Shown in pieces: positions 7,720 through 15,254 of a DNA stretch of 64,000 bases; within the stretch, counting starts at the first letter, position 1; each line of letters starts with the position of its first letter. Location of the stretch: positions 2,232,001 through 2,296,000 of the forward strand of contig OZ244982.1 in NCBI GenBank assembly GCA_965223115.1. The letters are read 5' to 3'. A program made the position numbers and the translations under genes. The DNA is from CBDCUI01 sp965223115. GTDB lineage: Bacteria > Pseudomonadota > Gammaproteobacteria > UBA4575. Below the pieces are notes generated by a model. That model searched no databases. It had not been told where the DNA came from and was given only the letters and a program-made list of their open reading frames with translations.

Positions 7720-10368
7720 TCAGTTATATGCCGGATCTGGTTTTTCCGGATTTATGTCGTATTTATTAATTGCGCTCTGTATCATTGTTTTTTCTACTAC
7801 ACCATCTTTTGAAAGTGCATGGATAGCCGCAATCACAATGTTATGTGCATCTACTTCAAAAAAACGACGCAGCTGTTGGCGAGTATCACTACGACCAAAG
7901 CCATCTGTGCCTAAAACAACATAATTAGGTTTCACATAAGGTCGAATTTGATCAGCATAGATTTTAATATAATCTGTAGCCGCAACAATTGGGCCGGGTG
8001 CTTCACGCAAACATATTTCTACATGAGAAGATTTTTGTTTTTCATTTGGATGTAGCATATTCCAGCGTTCAACTTCCATACTCTCCCTGCGCAAACGATT
8101 AAAACTGGTTACACTCCATATATCTGAACTAATGCCAAAATCTTCATTTAACAAATTAGCTGCTTGTATGACTTCACGTAAAATTGCTCCGCTACCAAGC
8201 AATTGAACATGATGCTTTTTTGTTTCCCCTTTTTGCAATAAATACATACCGTTAATAATGCCTTGCTCACAATTGTTGGGTATAGGGGGATGCTCATAGT
8301 TTTCATTCATCACGGTAATGTAATAATAATAATCTTGCTGCTGTACAAACATGCTTTGCAAACCATGATGTATGATCACAGCAAGCTCGTAAGCAAAACA
8401 TGGGTCATAAGCACGACAATTGGGGATTGTTGAAGCCTGGATATGGCTATGACCATCCTGATGTTGTAAGCCTTCACCTGCTAAAGTAGTACGACCTGCA
8501 GTGCCCCCTATTAGAAATCCTCTGGAGCGACTATCACCAGCAGCCCAAGCCAAATCACCTATACGCTGAAAACCAAACATGGAATAAAAAATATAAAACG
8601 GGATCATCGGCATATGATGAAAACAGTACGAAGTGGCTGCCGCTATCCATGAAGACATTGCACCAGCTTCATTAATACCTTCTTCTAAAATTTGTCCGGC
8701 TTGATCTTCACGATAATACATGACTTGATCAGCATCTACAGGATCATAGAGCTGACCCTTATGCGCATAAATGCCCATGCTTTGAAACAAGCCTTCCATT
8801 CCAAATGTACGCGCCTCATCTGGAATAATAGGGACAATTCGCTCTGCTAGTTCTTTGTTCCGAGTTAAAGCAAGCAAAATTCTTACAAATGCCATTGTGG
8901 TTGAATATTCACGCCCGTCACTACCTCCTAAAAGGTCCTTAAAGATTTCTATGGGTGGAATTTCGAAATCAATTTTTGCAGGATTCCGTTTTGGCAACTC
9001 TCCCTTCAATCTGTGTTGACGTAATTCTTTCAGATAGCGCATTTCTGGACTATCTTCTGGTGGCTTATAAAAAGGGATATCTTCTAAGTCTTCATCTTTA
9101 AATGGAATTCGATAGCGATCTCGAAATGCCATTAATGATTCCTTAGCCGGTTTTTTTAATTGATGTGCAATATTCAAGCTTTCACCACTTTTGCCTAAGC
9201 CATAACCTTTTACAGTTTTAGCCAAGATGACTGTAGGTTGACCTTTATGTTGCATTGCTGCTGCATAAGCAGCATAAATTTTTTGCTGATCATGACCGCC
9301 ACGATTCAAGCGCCAAATGTCATCATCTGTCATATTTTCTATTAATTCTTCCAACTCAGGATATTTACCAAAGAAATGTTCACGCACATAAGCACCGCCT
9401 TTAGCACGGTAATTTTGATAATCCCCATCTAATACTTCTTCCATACGCTTACGCAGTATTCCATCTTTATCTCTTTCCAATAAAGGGTCCCAATTCCCAC
9501 CCCAGAGGACTTTGATAACATTCCAACCCGCACCACGAAACACTCCTTCTAATTCCTGAATGATTTTTCCATTACCACGCACGGGTCCATCCAGACGTTG
9601 TAAATTACAGTTAATTACAAAAATTAAATTATCAAGTTCTTCACGTGCTGCTAGAGAAATAGCCCCCAAGGACTCAGGCTCATCCATTTCTCCGTCACCT
9701 GCAAATACCCAAACTTTACGATCACTTTTATCGATAATGCCCCGGTCATGCAGGTATTCCATAAAGCGCGCTTGGTAGATCCCCATAATAGGTGCAAGGC
9801 CCATAGATACCGTAGGAAATTGCCAAAAATTTGGCATCAGCCAAGGATGCGGATAAGAAGATAACCCTTTACCTTCAACTTCGCGCCGAAAATGTAGCAA
9901 TCGTTCTTCACTTAAACGTCCTTCTAAAAAAGCACGTGCATAAACACCTGGAGCTGCATGTCCTTGAAAATAAACCAAGTCCCCAGCAAAGTCTTCTGTA
10001 GTAGGACGGAAAAAATGGTTAAAGCCTATACTGATTAACGTCGCTGCTGATGCGTAAGTAGAAATATGCCCACCAAGCTCTGGGAATTTTTTATTGGCCT
10101 TAACGACCATCGCTAATGCATTCCAACGTTCCAATGAACGTACACGATGTTCTAATCGAGGATCACCAGGAAGGCGTTGTTCCTCGTTAACAGGTATAGT
10201 ATTTACATAAGCAGTTGTATTTCGAAACGGCAGATTAACACCTTGTAAACGTGCATCATGGATTAACTGCTCAATGATATAGTGTGCACGTTCTTCCCCA
10301 TCACGCTCCAAAATAGCATGCATAGCCTGCAACCATTCACGTGTTTCTTGAGGATCAATATCGTTCAT
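7720..10368 (-). CDS. aceE: Pyruvate dehydrogenase E1, homodimeric
   Basis: Thiamine-diphosphate-dependent decarboxylation of pyruvate and transfer of the acetyl unit to E2. The 882-residue length matches homodimeric E1. The ThDP motif is visible as AGDGEMDEPES followed by NCNLQRLDGPVRGNGK, and the start (ETREWLQAMHAILERDGEER) is the usual E2-docking segment. It is the first gene of aceE-aceF-ald and is divergent from the patatin gene. The spacer contains CCAGG and CCTGG half-sites (10419-10445) but no clear PdhR operator. Confidence 0.96.
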   Translation of the reverse strand: MNDIDPQETREWLQAMHAILERDGEERAHYIIEQLIHDARLQGVNLPFRNTTAYVNTIPVNEEQRLPGDPRLEHRVRSLERWNALAMVVKANKKFPELGGHISTYASAATLISIGFNHFFRPTTEDFAGDLVYFQGHAAPGVYARAFLEGRLSEERLLHFRREVEGKGLSSYPHPWLMPNFWQFPTVSMGLAPIMGIYQARFMEYLHDRGIIDKSDRKVWVFAGDGEMDEPESLGAISLAAREELDNLIFVINCNLQRLDGPVRGNGKIIQELEGVFRGAGWNVIKVLWGGNWDPLLERDKDGILRKRMEEVLDGDYQNYRAKGGAYVREHFFGKYPELEELIENMTDDDIWRLNRGGHDQQKIYAAYAAAMQHKGQPTVILAKTVKGYGLGKSGESLNIAHQLKKPAKESLMAFRDRYRIPFKDEDLEDIPFYKPPEDSPEMRYLKELRQHRLKGELPKRNPAKIDFEIPPIEIFKDLLGGSDGREYSTTMAFVRILLALTRNKELAERIVPIIPDEARTFGMEGLFQSMGIYAHKGQLYDPVDADQVMYYREDQAGQILEEGINEAGAMSSWIAAATSYCFHHMPMIPFYIFYSMFGFQRIGDLAWAAGDSRSRGFLIGGTAGRTTLAGEGLQHQDGHSHIQASTIPNCRAYDPCFAYELAVIIHHGLQSMFVQQQDYYYYITVMNENYEHPPIPNNCEQGIINGMYLLQKGETKKHHVQLLGSGAILREVIQAANLLNEDFGISSDIWSVTSFNRLRRESMEVERWNMLHPNEKQKSSHVEICLREAPGPIVAATDYIKIYADQIRPYVKPNYVVLGTDGFGRSDTRQQLRRFFEVDAHNIVIAAIHALSKDGVVEKTMIQSAINKYDINPEKPDPAYN

Positions 10369-10537
10369 TTAATTACCCACATCGTTTGTGAAAAGATAAC
10401 TAAGCGATTTAAAATTAGCCAGGAATAATTCGTGCCAATACCTGGTCAACTGAGTAATAATCTATCGTATAGACACTTAATTAAATACGTTTGTTACATT
10501 TTATACCTTACTATAGACATACTTTCTTAAATAAAAA

Positions 10538-11683
10538 ATGCCAGAAGCAAATAATTTAAACCTTGGCCTTGCCATGACTGGTGGAGGTGCGCGTGCCGCC
10601 TATCAGGTTGGTGTACTTCGTTATATATGTGAAAAATATGATGATTTTCATCCACCCATCATTACCGGTGTCTCTGCAGGAGCAGTAAATGCTGCGCACC
10701 TTGCGGCATATCAAGGCACATTTTGTGAGGCAGTGGACCAACTTGCTGAACTGTGGCTGGAATTAACTACAGAAAATGTTTTTCGCACTGATAGTGGTTA
10801 CTTTTTAGTAAATTTTTTACGCTGGGGCTTAGGGTTCATTCTTGGCGGCAGCCAGATGGGGCCACGTAAACGCAGCCTATTAGACAGTGACCCATTACGT
10901 CAATTACTGGTTAGAAAATTAGCTTCTGCTGCTCACGAACCGATAAATGGTATCCAAAAAAACATAGATCAAGGTTTTTTACAAGTTTTGGGTATCACTA
11001 GTACTAACTATGGAACCGGTAAAGCCATTACCTGGATACAAGGAGAAGAGGGAGAACATTGGGAGAGGCCAAGAAGACGCAGCGAGCTTGCAGAAATTAC
11101 CATCGAGCATGTCATGGCATCTGCAGCGTTGCCTTTAGTTTTTCCCGCAGTAAAACTAGAAGATGGCTGGCATGGTGACGGGGGAATACGCTCTATTGCT
11201 CCGCTTTCACCCATTATGCATATGGGTGCTGATAGAATTCTTGCTATATCCACACGCTTTCAAGGCGGTCAAATCACACCAGATGAATCTGTGATTACCG
11301 AATACGCGCCTGTTGCACAAATTATCGGTATCTTATTAGATTCAATCTTTTTAGATCTACTCGATTATGATGCAGCCAATATGAGTCGTATTAATGAACT
11401 ATACGATGAGACCAGTGAGGAAGTTCGTGAAAAATTGAAAAAAATTGATCTTCTAATACTTCGTCCAAGTGAAGATTTAGGCAAGCTTGCAAGTCAATAT
11501 GAAATACGATTACCTCAGCCGTTTCGTTATTTTACGCGTGGTTTTGGTACACGCGATACTAGAAGCCCGGATTCATTATCATTATTGATGTTTCAGCCTG
11601 ATTATCTAAACCGACTCATTGAATTAGGCGAAAAAGATGCAGCAAATAATGCTGAAGAAATAGATCGATTTCTTGATAAATAG
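10538..11683 (+). CDS. Patatin-like phospholipase
   Basis: Probable cytoplasmic or membrane-associated lipid acyl hydrolase, 381 residues. The oxyanion-hole loop TGGGARAAYQVGVLRYI is at about 14-30. The nucleophile elbow is GVSAGAVNAAHLAAY (GxSxG) near residue 46. The catalytic Asp lies in WHGDGGIRS near residue 210. There is no signal peptide. Family members cleave acyl chains from glycerolipids; the substrate here is not known. It is divergent from aceE and convergent with apbE across a spacer full of hairpins. Confidence 0.88.
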   Translation: MPEANNLNLGLAMTGGGARAAYQVGVLRYICEKYDDFHPPIITGVSAGAVNAAHLAAYQGTFCEAVDQLAELWLELTTENVFRTDSGYFLVNFLRWGLGFILGGSQMGPRKRSLLDSDPLRQLLVRKLASAAHEPINGIQKNIDQGFLQVLGITSTNYGTGKAITWIQGEEGEHWERPRRRSELAEITIEHVMASAALPLVFPAVKLEDGWHGDGGIRSIAPLSPIMHMGADRILAISTRFQGGQITPDESVITEYAPVAQIIGILLDSIFLDLLDYDAANMSRINELYDETSEEVREKLKKIDLLILRPSEDLGKLASQYEIRLPQPFRYFTRGFGTRDTRSPDSLSLLMFQPDYLNRLIELGEKDAANNAEEIDRFLDK

Positions 11684-11703
11684 AGTTGGGAACTAATTAA
11701 TAA

Positions 11704-11735
11704 GAAAGCCCCATGGATCCTTCCACAAGGCTTTC
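11704..11735. terminator. Hairpin downstream of the patatin gene
   Basis: Perfect 7-bp stem GAAAGCC/GGCTTTC around an 18-base loop, starting 21 bases after the patatin stop. It has no strong T run on the plus strand, so it may work with the next hairpin. Confidence 0.35.
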
Positions 11736-11740
11736 ATAGT

Positions 11741-11789
11741 TTGCCACTGGAGTTGGAACAATGTGGCAAGCAAATTTTAACCTTTTTTT
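11741..11789 (+). terminator. Second hairpin with distal T run
   Basis: Perfect stem TTGCCAC (11741-11747) / GTGGCAA (11763-11769), then TTTT and seven T residues at 11783-11789. The T run is 13 bases beyond the stem, so it is not a textbook terminator. It may end the patatin transcript. Confidence 0.4.
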
Positions 11790-11859
11790 CATCTAAGTGG
11801 TAGATTTGTTTTAATAACTAAATGTATTTATATGATTCTTCTGATGTTTATTATCAAAA

Positions 11860-11875
11860 TGTGATACAAATCACA
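11860..11875. promoter_or_regulatory. Perfect CRP-type palindrome between convergent genes
   Basis: TGTGATACAAATCACA matches the CRP/Vfr core TGTGA-N6-TCACA exactly. It lies between the 3' ends of two convergent genes, where no promoter is expected. On the minus strand it can also fold as a 6-bp stem with a 4-base loop followed by TTTT, and so could be a weak apbE terminator. Either reading is possible. Confidence 0.4.
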
Positions 11876-11878
11876 GTT

Positions 11879-11919
11879 GCTAAAGCACCTGATTTAGCGG
11901 TTACTGTAACTAGTTTTTT
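11879..11919 (+). terminator. Hairpin plus T6 facing the apbE 3' end
   Basis: GCTAAA (11879-11884) pairs with TTTAGC (11893-11898) around an 8-base loop. A run of six T residues follows at 11914-11919, 15 bases beyond the stem. It would stop plus-strand transcription entering the apbE region. Confidence 0.35.
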
Positions 11920-11925
11920 CTAAAC

Positions 11926-12840
11926 TTAATTTAAATTTTCTACATACTTAAGCGTTCCAAAGATCTTATCATTCTGATCCATACAAATATGAGGTAGGCC
12001 CAGTTGTTCTAACCATTGCACCCCCTCACTTTCACCTTTCAACATCGTAATCGTTGCAGCGGTACCTGCAATTACACATTGCTGGGCATAGACACTCGTG
12101 CTAGCAAGGCTATTAACCGGCCAACCTGTTTTAGGGTTTAAGATATGGGCATAACGAACTCCATTAACAATCATGTAGCGTTCGTAGTCTCCACTGCTAG
12201 CAAGTGCACCACTAGACATATACACAAATGACATAGGAAAATCAGGATTACGGGGATGGCGAACCCCTACTTTCCAGTCTGAACCATCGGGATGCGGTCC
12301 GATTATGCATATATCACCACCTAAATTAACCAAGCCGTTTCTCATACCAGCCTGTAAACATAGATTTGCAGCTACATCAGCTATATATTCTTTAACGTAG
12401 CCACCAAAATCGAGCTCCATGCCTTTGTGTGGCAATCGTAGTTTTGGAGCTTTCCATTCCACTTTGTCCCAACCAATTAAAGGCAACAGTGCCTCAATAT
12501 CAACTTGTGCAGGTAAGACATTTGATCGGAAATTCCAAACCTTGCGCAAAATCCCTGAAGTGATATCAAATAGACCTTCACTTTGTTCATAAGCCACTTG
12601 TGCATAATTTAATAAACTTAGAGTTTCAGTATCCACTTCAATACCATACTTTTTGCCCGCGCTGTTATTTATTGCTGTGGTGATACTATCGTCTCGATAA
12701 CGCGAATATTTTTTTTCTAAGCGTTTGATTTCTGCGGTGACATTTAAGACAACAACTTGTGCCTCGTCTTTTTGATTTGCATAAAGCTTCAATTCACAAG
12801 GCGAACCCATAGCTTTAAAAGGAAAAGTAAAGAGTTCCAA
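11926..12840 (-). CDS. Variant ApbE-like FAD:protein FMN transferase
   Basis: ApbE family enzymes attach FMN from FAD to Thr or Ser of target proteins. The family frame is clear: FKAMGSPCELKLY at 8-20, LDFGGYVKEYIAD at 143-155, NLGGDICIIGPHPDGSDWKVG at 172-192 (GGD in its usual place) and SSGDYERYMIVNGVRYAHILNPKTGWP at 215-241. Two positions are unusual: the common KGY is KEY (150-152), and the metal-binding Asp of the AD(A/G)xxT motif appears to be Gly259 in AGTAAT. No signal peptide or lipobox is present, whereas many ApbE proteins are exported. Start is TTG with GAGG upstream. Last gene of the TlpA-DUF4266-DUF3570-ApbE operon. Confidence 0.85.
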   Translation of the reverse strand: MELFTFPFKAMGSPCELKLYANQKDEAQVVVLNVTAEIKRLEKKYSRYRDDSITTAINNSAGKKYGIEVDTETLSLLNYAQVAYEQSEGLFDITSGILRKVWNFRSNVLPAQVDIEALLPLIGWDKVEWKAPKLRLPHKGMELDFGGYVKEYIADVAANLCLQAGMRNGLVNLGGDICIIGPHPDGSDWKVGVRHPRNPDFPMSFVYMSSGALASSGDYERYMIVNGVRYAHILNPKTGWPVNSLASTSVYAQQCVIAGTAATITMLKGESEGVQWLEQLGLPHICMDQNDKIFGTLKYVENLN

Positions 12841-12895
12841 ACTGGAAATCCTCTGTAAATAAAACAGAAGTGTACTAAATTTTTTTCAGTACTAG

Positions 12896-14107
12896 CTAGA
12901 AACTGTAATCAACACCGAATGAAAATAATGTGTAGTCGAGTAAGGCTGGGTTCTCTACACTAACACTTTGTACAGAATAGGATTTATCACTGATATATCT
13001 TTCAGCAGCAATTTTTACGGTCCAGTCATTAATCGTTTCCGACAAACCCAAGCGAAATGCGATGGAACCATAAGGTGATAATCGATAGTCACTGGAATAA
13101 TCGCCATCTGGACGTACTTGACGATAAAATGGTTCATAAAAATCAGCTTGAGTTTGGCTGTAATAGCGAATCGATGAGTCAAAAGCCCAACCACTATCGG
13201 TTACTTTATGTATGCCTAAATCAAGGGTATGCGAGCGCACATTCCAATCATCATAATAAAAACGGTAGTCTACGTGTAATGCTGCACCCAATAGTTCTGA
13301 GTATCTACGTAAACGTGTGGCCCAAGTATATTGAGTGCGATCCCCTGGCCTGTTATCAGGCAATACACTTCCTGCTACCCAAGCTTGTTTATAAGGATCA
13401 GATAAAAAACCGTCAAAATAAGATATCCCTAAGGTTGTTTGTATTACTGTGTATTTATTAATGACTTGCGTGACGCCACCAAAAATAGAATAGTTTTCTT
13501 TATCTTCACTGTTTACTCTGGTTACACCAGTAAGCTGTGTAGGATCAATTTCATCAAATGAAACTGCAATACCACCTCGAACGGAAGTCGCTTTATTTGG
13601 GAATTCATATTCAACTTCAACGCCACCACTAATCGCTTCATAATCTTTTTCAGTCGAAAAACCAATGCTTGGTGAGATGGTAAACTTTTCACCAAAGTAA
13701 TCCGCCTTAAGGCTGAAGTCATAACGCGTATCATCAATGGTAGCGCCACTCATTACAACTAGAGGATCACCAGCAGCATTTACAGTATCTGTAGGTCTAA
13801 CGTACCAGGGTGATGAACCACTCATATCATCGTAAACAAAACCACCGGTGATTTGCCATTTGGCATTTAGAGGATATAAAAATTCTACTTGTGCTACATC
13901 GATGTCATAGCGGTCTCGATCCCCAGCGGCAGGATCTGCATCACCACCTGGAATACTGTCTTCTTCATAACGCGTATATTGAAAAGATAACTTCGGCTCA
14001 TTTGCAACCACACCTGCTTTAATAGAAGAACTGATTCCTGGTAGTACCATTGCTGCTGATGTCAACGCAGCTAAAGACGGACTCAAACCACTTTGTTTTT
14101 TTCCCAT
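12896..14107 (-). CDS. DUF3570 outer-membrane beta-barrel protein
   Basis: 403-residue exported protein. It has an N-terminal signal region (about 1-32), then many alternating amphipathic strands typical of a barrel, ending in a C-terminal aromatic strand (YTLFSFGVDYSF). I recognise it as DUF3570 from its usual partners, a DUF4266 lipoprotein, a thioredoxin and ApbE. Two stretches recall the ApbE flavinylation consensus Dxx(S/T)GAT: DDMSGSS at 93-99 and VVMSGATIDD at 117-126. If either is modified, this would be a barrel carrying covalent FMN; that is inference. The gene lies 40 bases after the DUF4266 gene. Confidence 0.8.
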   Translation of the reverse strand: MGKKQSGLSPSLAALTSAAMVLPGISSSIKAGVVANEPKLSFQYTRYEEDSIPGGDADPAAGDRDRYDIDVAQVEFLYPLNAKWQITGGFVYDDMSGSSPWYVRPTDTVNAAGDPLVVMSGATIDDTRYDFSLKADYFGEKFTISPSIGFSTEKDYEAISGGVEVEYEFPNKATSVRGGIAVSFDEIDPTQLTGVTRVNSEDKENYSIFGGVTQVINKYTVIQTTLGISYFDGFLSDPYKQAWVAGSVLPDNRPGDRTQYTWATRLRRYSELLGAALHVDYRFYYDDWNVRSHTLDLGIHKVTDSGWAFDSSIRYYSQTQADFYEPFYRQVRPDGDYSSDYRLSPYGSIAFRLGLSETINDWTVKIAAERYISDKSYSVQSVSVENPALLDYTLFSFGVDYSF

Positions 14108-14147
14108 TTTAATTCTCTATAATTTTAATCGTGTGTATTGCACAAAT

Positions 14148-14363
14148 TTAATTACAGCCACAACCTCCACCACCAGCCCCATAACCTCCCGATGAACCCT
14201 CTTTACTAAAGTAAACATGCTCTTTAAGCTGACCCCGTAATGCATCTGGTTCCCATGCCATCTCAGGTCTGGCAAGAATCCCTCTTTCCCACGGCTTTAC
14301 TACAGCACACGCACTAAGTTGTACGACACAGAGCATGAAAATCAATAGATAAATTTTTTTCAT
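14148..14363 (-). CDS. DUF4266 lipoprotein, 71 aa, GGGCGCN tail
   Basis: Tiny exported lipoprotein. A hydrophobic signal ends in the lipobox LSAC with the lipid-bearing Cys at residue 19. The mature part has the family pattern KPWERGILARPEM, then HVYFSKEGSSGG and a Gly-rich tail closing with two cysteines (C68 and C70) in GGGCGCN. The ATG at 14363 is preferred over the TTG one codon upstream. The paired terminal cysteines next to a TlpA-type thioredoxin suggest a redox or metal-binding tail, which is inference. Confidence 0.85.
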   Translation of the reverse strand: MKKIYLLIFMLCVVQLSACAVVKPWERGILARPEMAWEPDALRGQLKEHVYFSKEGSSGGYGAGGGGCGCN

Positions 14364-14375
14364 CAAGCTGCCAAA

Positions 14376-14876
14376 TTAATTTGCAATCAGCTTTTCAATC
14401 TCGTGTTTGATTTTTTCCATATCACCATCTTTAAATGCTGCGTGTACATATTTAACTACACCGTTCTGGTCGATTAAATATGAAGTTGGCATGGCTTTAA
14501 CGCCAAATACGCCAGGCAAAACCCCTTTAGGATCTTTGGCGACGGGATAACTAACCGGGTGTTTTTGTAAAAACTTTTTTGCATCATCTGTATTTTCATC
14601 TACATTAATTGCCACAATTTCAAAATCAGCAGTACCAATTTCCCTGCGTAGATCGTTGTACTTCGGTAGTGACTTAAGACAAGGCGGGCACCATGATGCC
14701 CAAAAATCTACAAGAACAACTTTGCCTCGATAGTCTTCCAACGCAACATTTTTATTGCCATCGATTGTTCTAGCTTTAAACGATGGTACAGAATCTCCTA
14801 CAGAAATAGCTGAAACACTTAATGGCATAACAATTAATATTGACAACATCAGTTTACAAAATAAACGTGCTTTCAT
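14376..14876 (-). CDS. TlpA/ResA-like periplasmic thioredoxin
   Basis: 166-residue exported thiol-disulfide protein. Residues 1-23 are a signal peptide. The active site WCPPC is at 62-66 (C63, C66) in VDFWASWCPPCLKSL. The cis-Pro segment KAMPTSYLID is near 131-140. This family usually reduces disulfides in the periplasm for cytochrome or metal-centre maturation. AGAGG precedes the ATG. It is the first gene of the DUF4266-DUF3570-ApbE operon, so the likely client is the Cys-pair tail of the DUF4266 lipoprotein (inference). Confidence 0.9.
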   Translation of the reverse strand: MKARLFCKLMLSILIVMPLSVSAISVGDSVPSFKARTIDGNKNVALEDYRGKVVLVDFWASWCPPCLKSLPKYNDLRREIGTADFEIVAINVDENTDDAKKFLQKHPVSYPVAKDPKGVLPGVFGVKAMPTSYLIDQNGVVKYVHAAFKDGDMEKIKHEIEKLIAN

Positions 14877-15168
14877 ATCTGTACCTCTTTAATTAATAAT
14901 TTTTAATAATCAACTTAATTAGAAGATTTATTAAAGTTTTCTTGTATTTTGATACACAATAAATGCTATGAAATAATTGAATATATGTTAGTGGAAGATT
15001 TAACTGAGCTTTTATCGACAATAAATTACTTAACTAAGTATTTCACTAACCACTTAGCAAAAATTTGTATTTAGAATGTTGACTATACAAGCAGAACGCA
15101 AACACAGTTTCCCATTTATCTGAAAATTAGTGCTCCTTATCCTGAGCAACACCATTCAATGGAGGTAG

Positions 15169-15191
15169 AAAGCTTTTTATAAAAAAGCTTT
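15169..15191. terminator. 10-bp AT-rich hairpin downstream of metY
   Basis: AAAGCTTTTT and AAAAAGCTTT form a perfect 10-bp stem with an ATA loop, beside the stronger hairpin at 15201-15229. Probably part of a tandem terminator. Confidence 0.45.
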
Positions 15192-15200
15192 TATGCAAAT

Positions 15201-15229
15201 AAAAACGACCCATGACTTGGGCCGTTTTT
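15201..15229. terminator. Terminator of metY, symmetrical
   Basis: AAAAACG pairs with CGTTTTT and, after one A-C mismatch, CCCA pairs with TGGG around a short loop. The A and T runs at the ends make it work in both directions. It starts 25 bases beyond the metY stop. Confidence 0.8.
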
Positions 15230-15254
15230 CTCTATGTTAAGTAGAGTTGAAGAT

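Larger units (their letters stand above)
14877..15254. other. Intergenic region upstream of the thioredoxin operon, downstream of metY
   Basis: 378 bases without a convincing gene. It should hold the promoter of the thioredoxin-DUF4266-DUF3570-apbE operon. It contains distant inverted arms GTTAGTG (14987-14993) and CACTAAC (15044-15050), a small palindrome CCATT-C-AATGG (15152-15162), and the two metY-side hairpins listed separately. Confidence 0.5.

Noticed and set aside
10369..10537. PdhR operator upstream of aceE
   Set aside because: Only CCAGG/CCTGG half-sites 17 bases apart; the TGGT-N3-ACCA core is absent.
13057..13461. 134-codon open frame antisense to the DUF3570 gene
   Set aside because: Composition and position show a shadow of the real gene; no ribosome site or recognisable motif.
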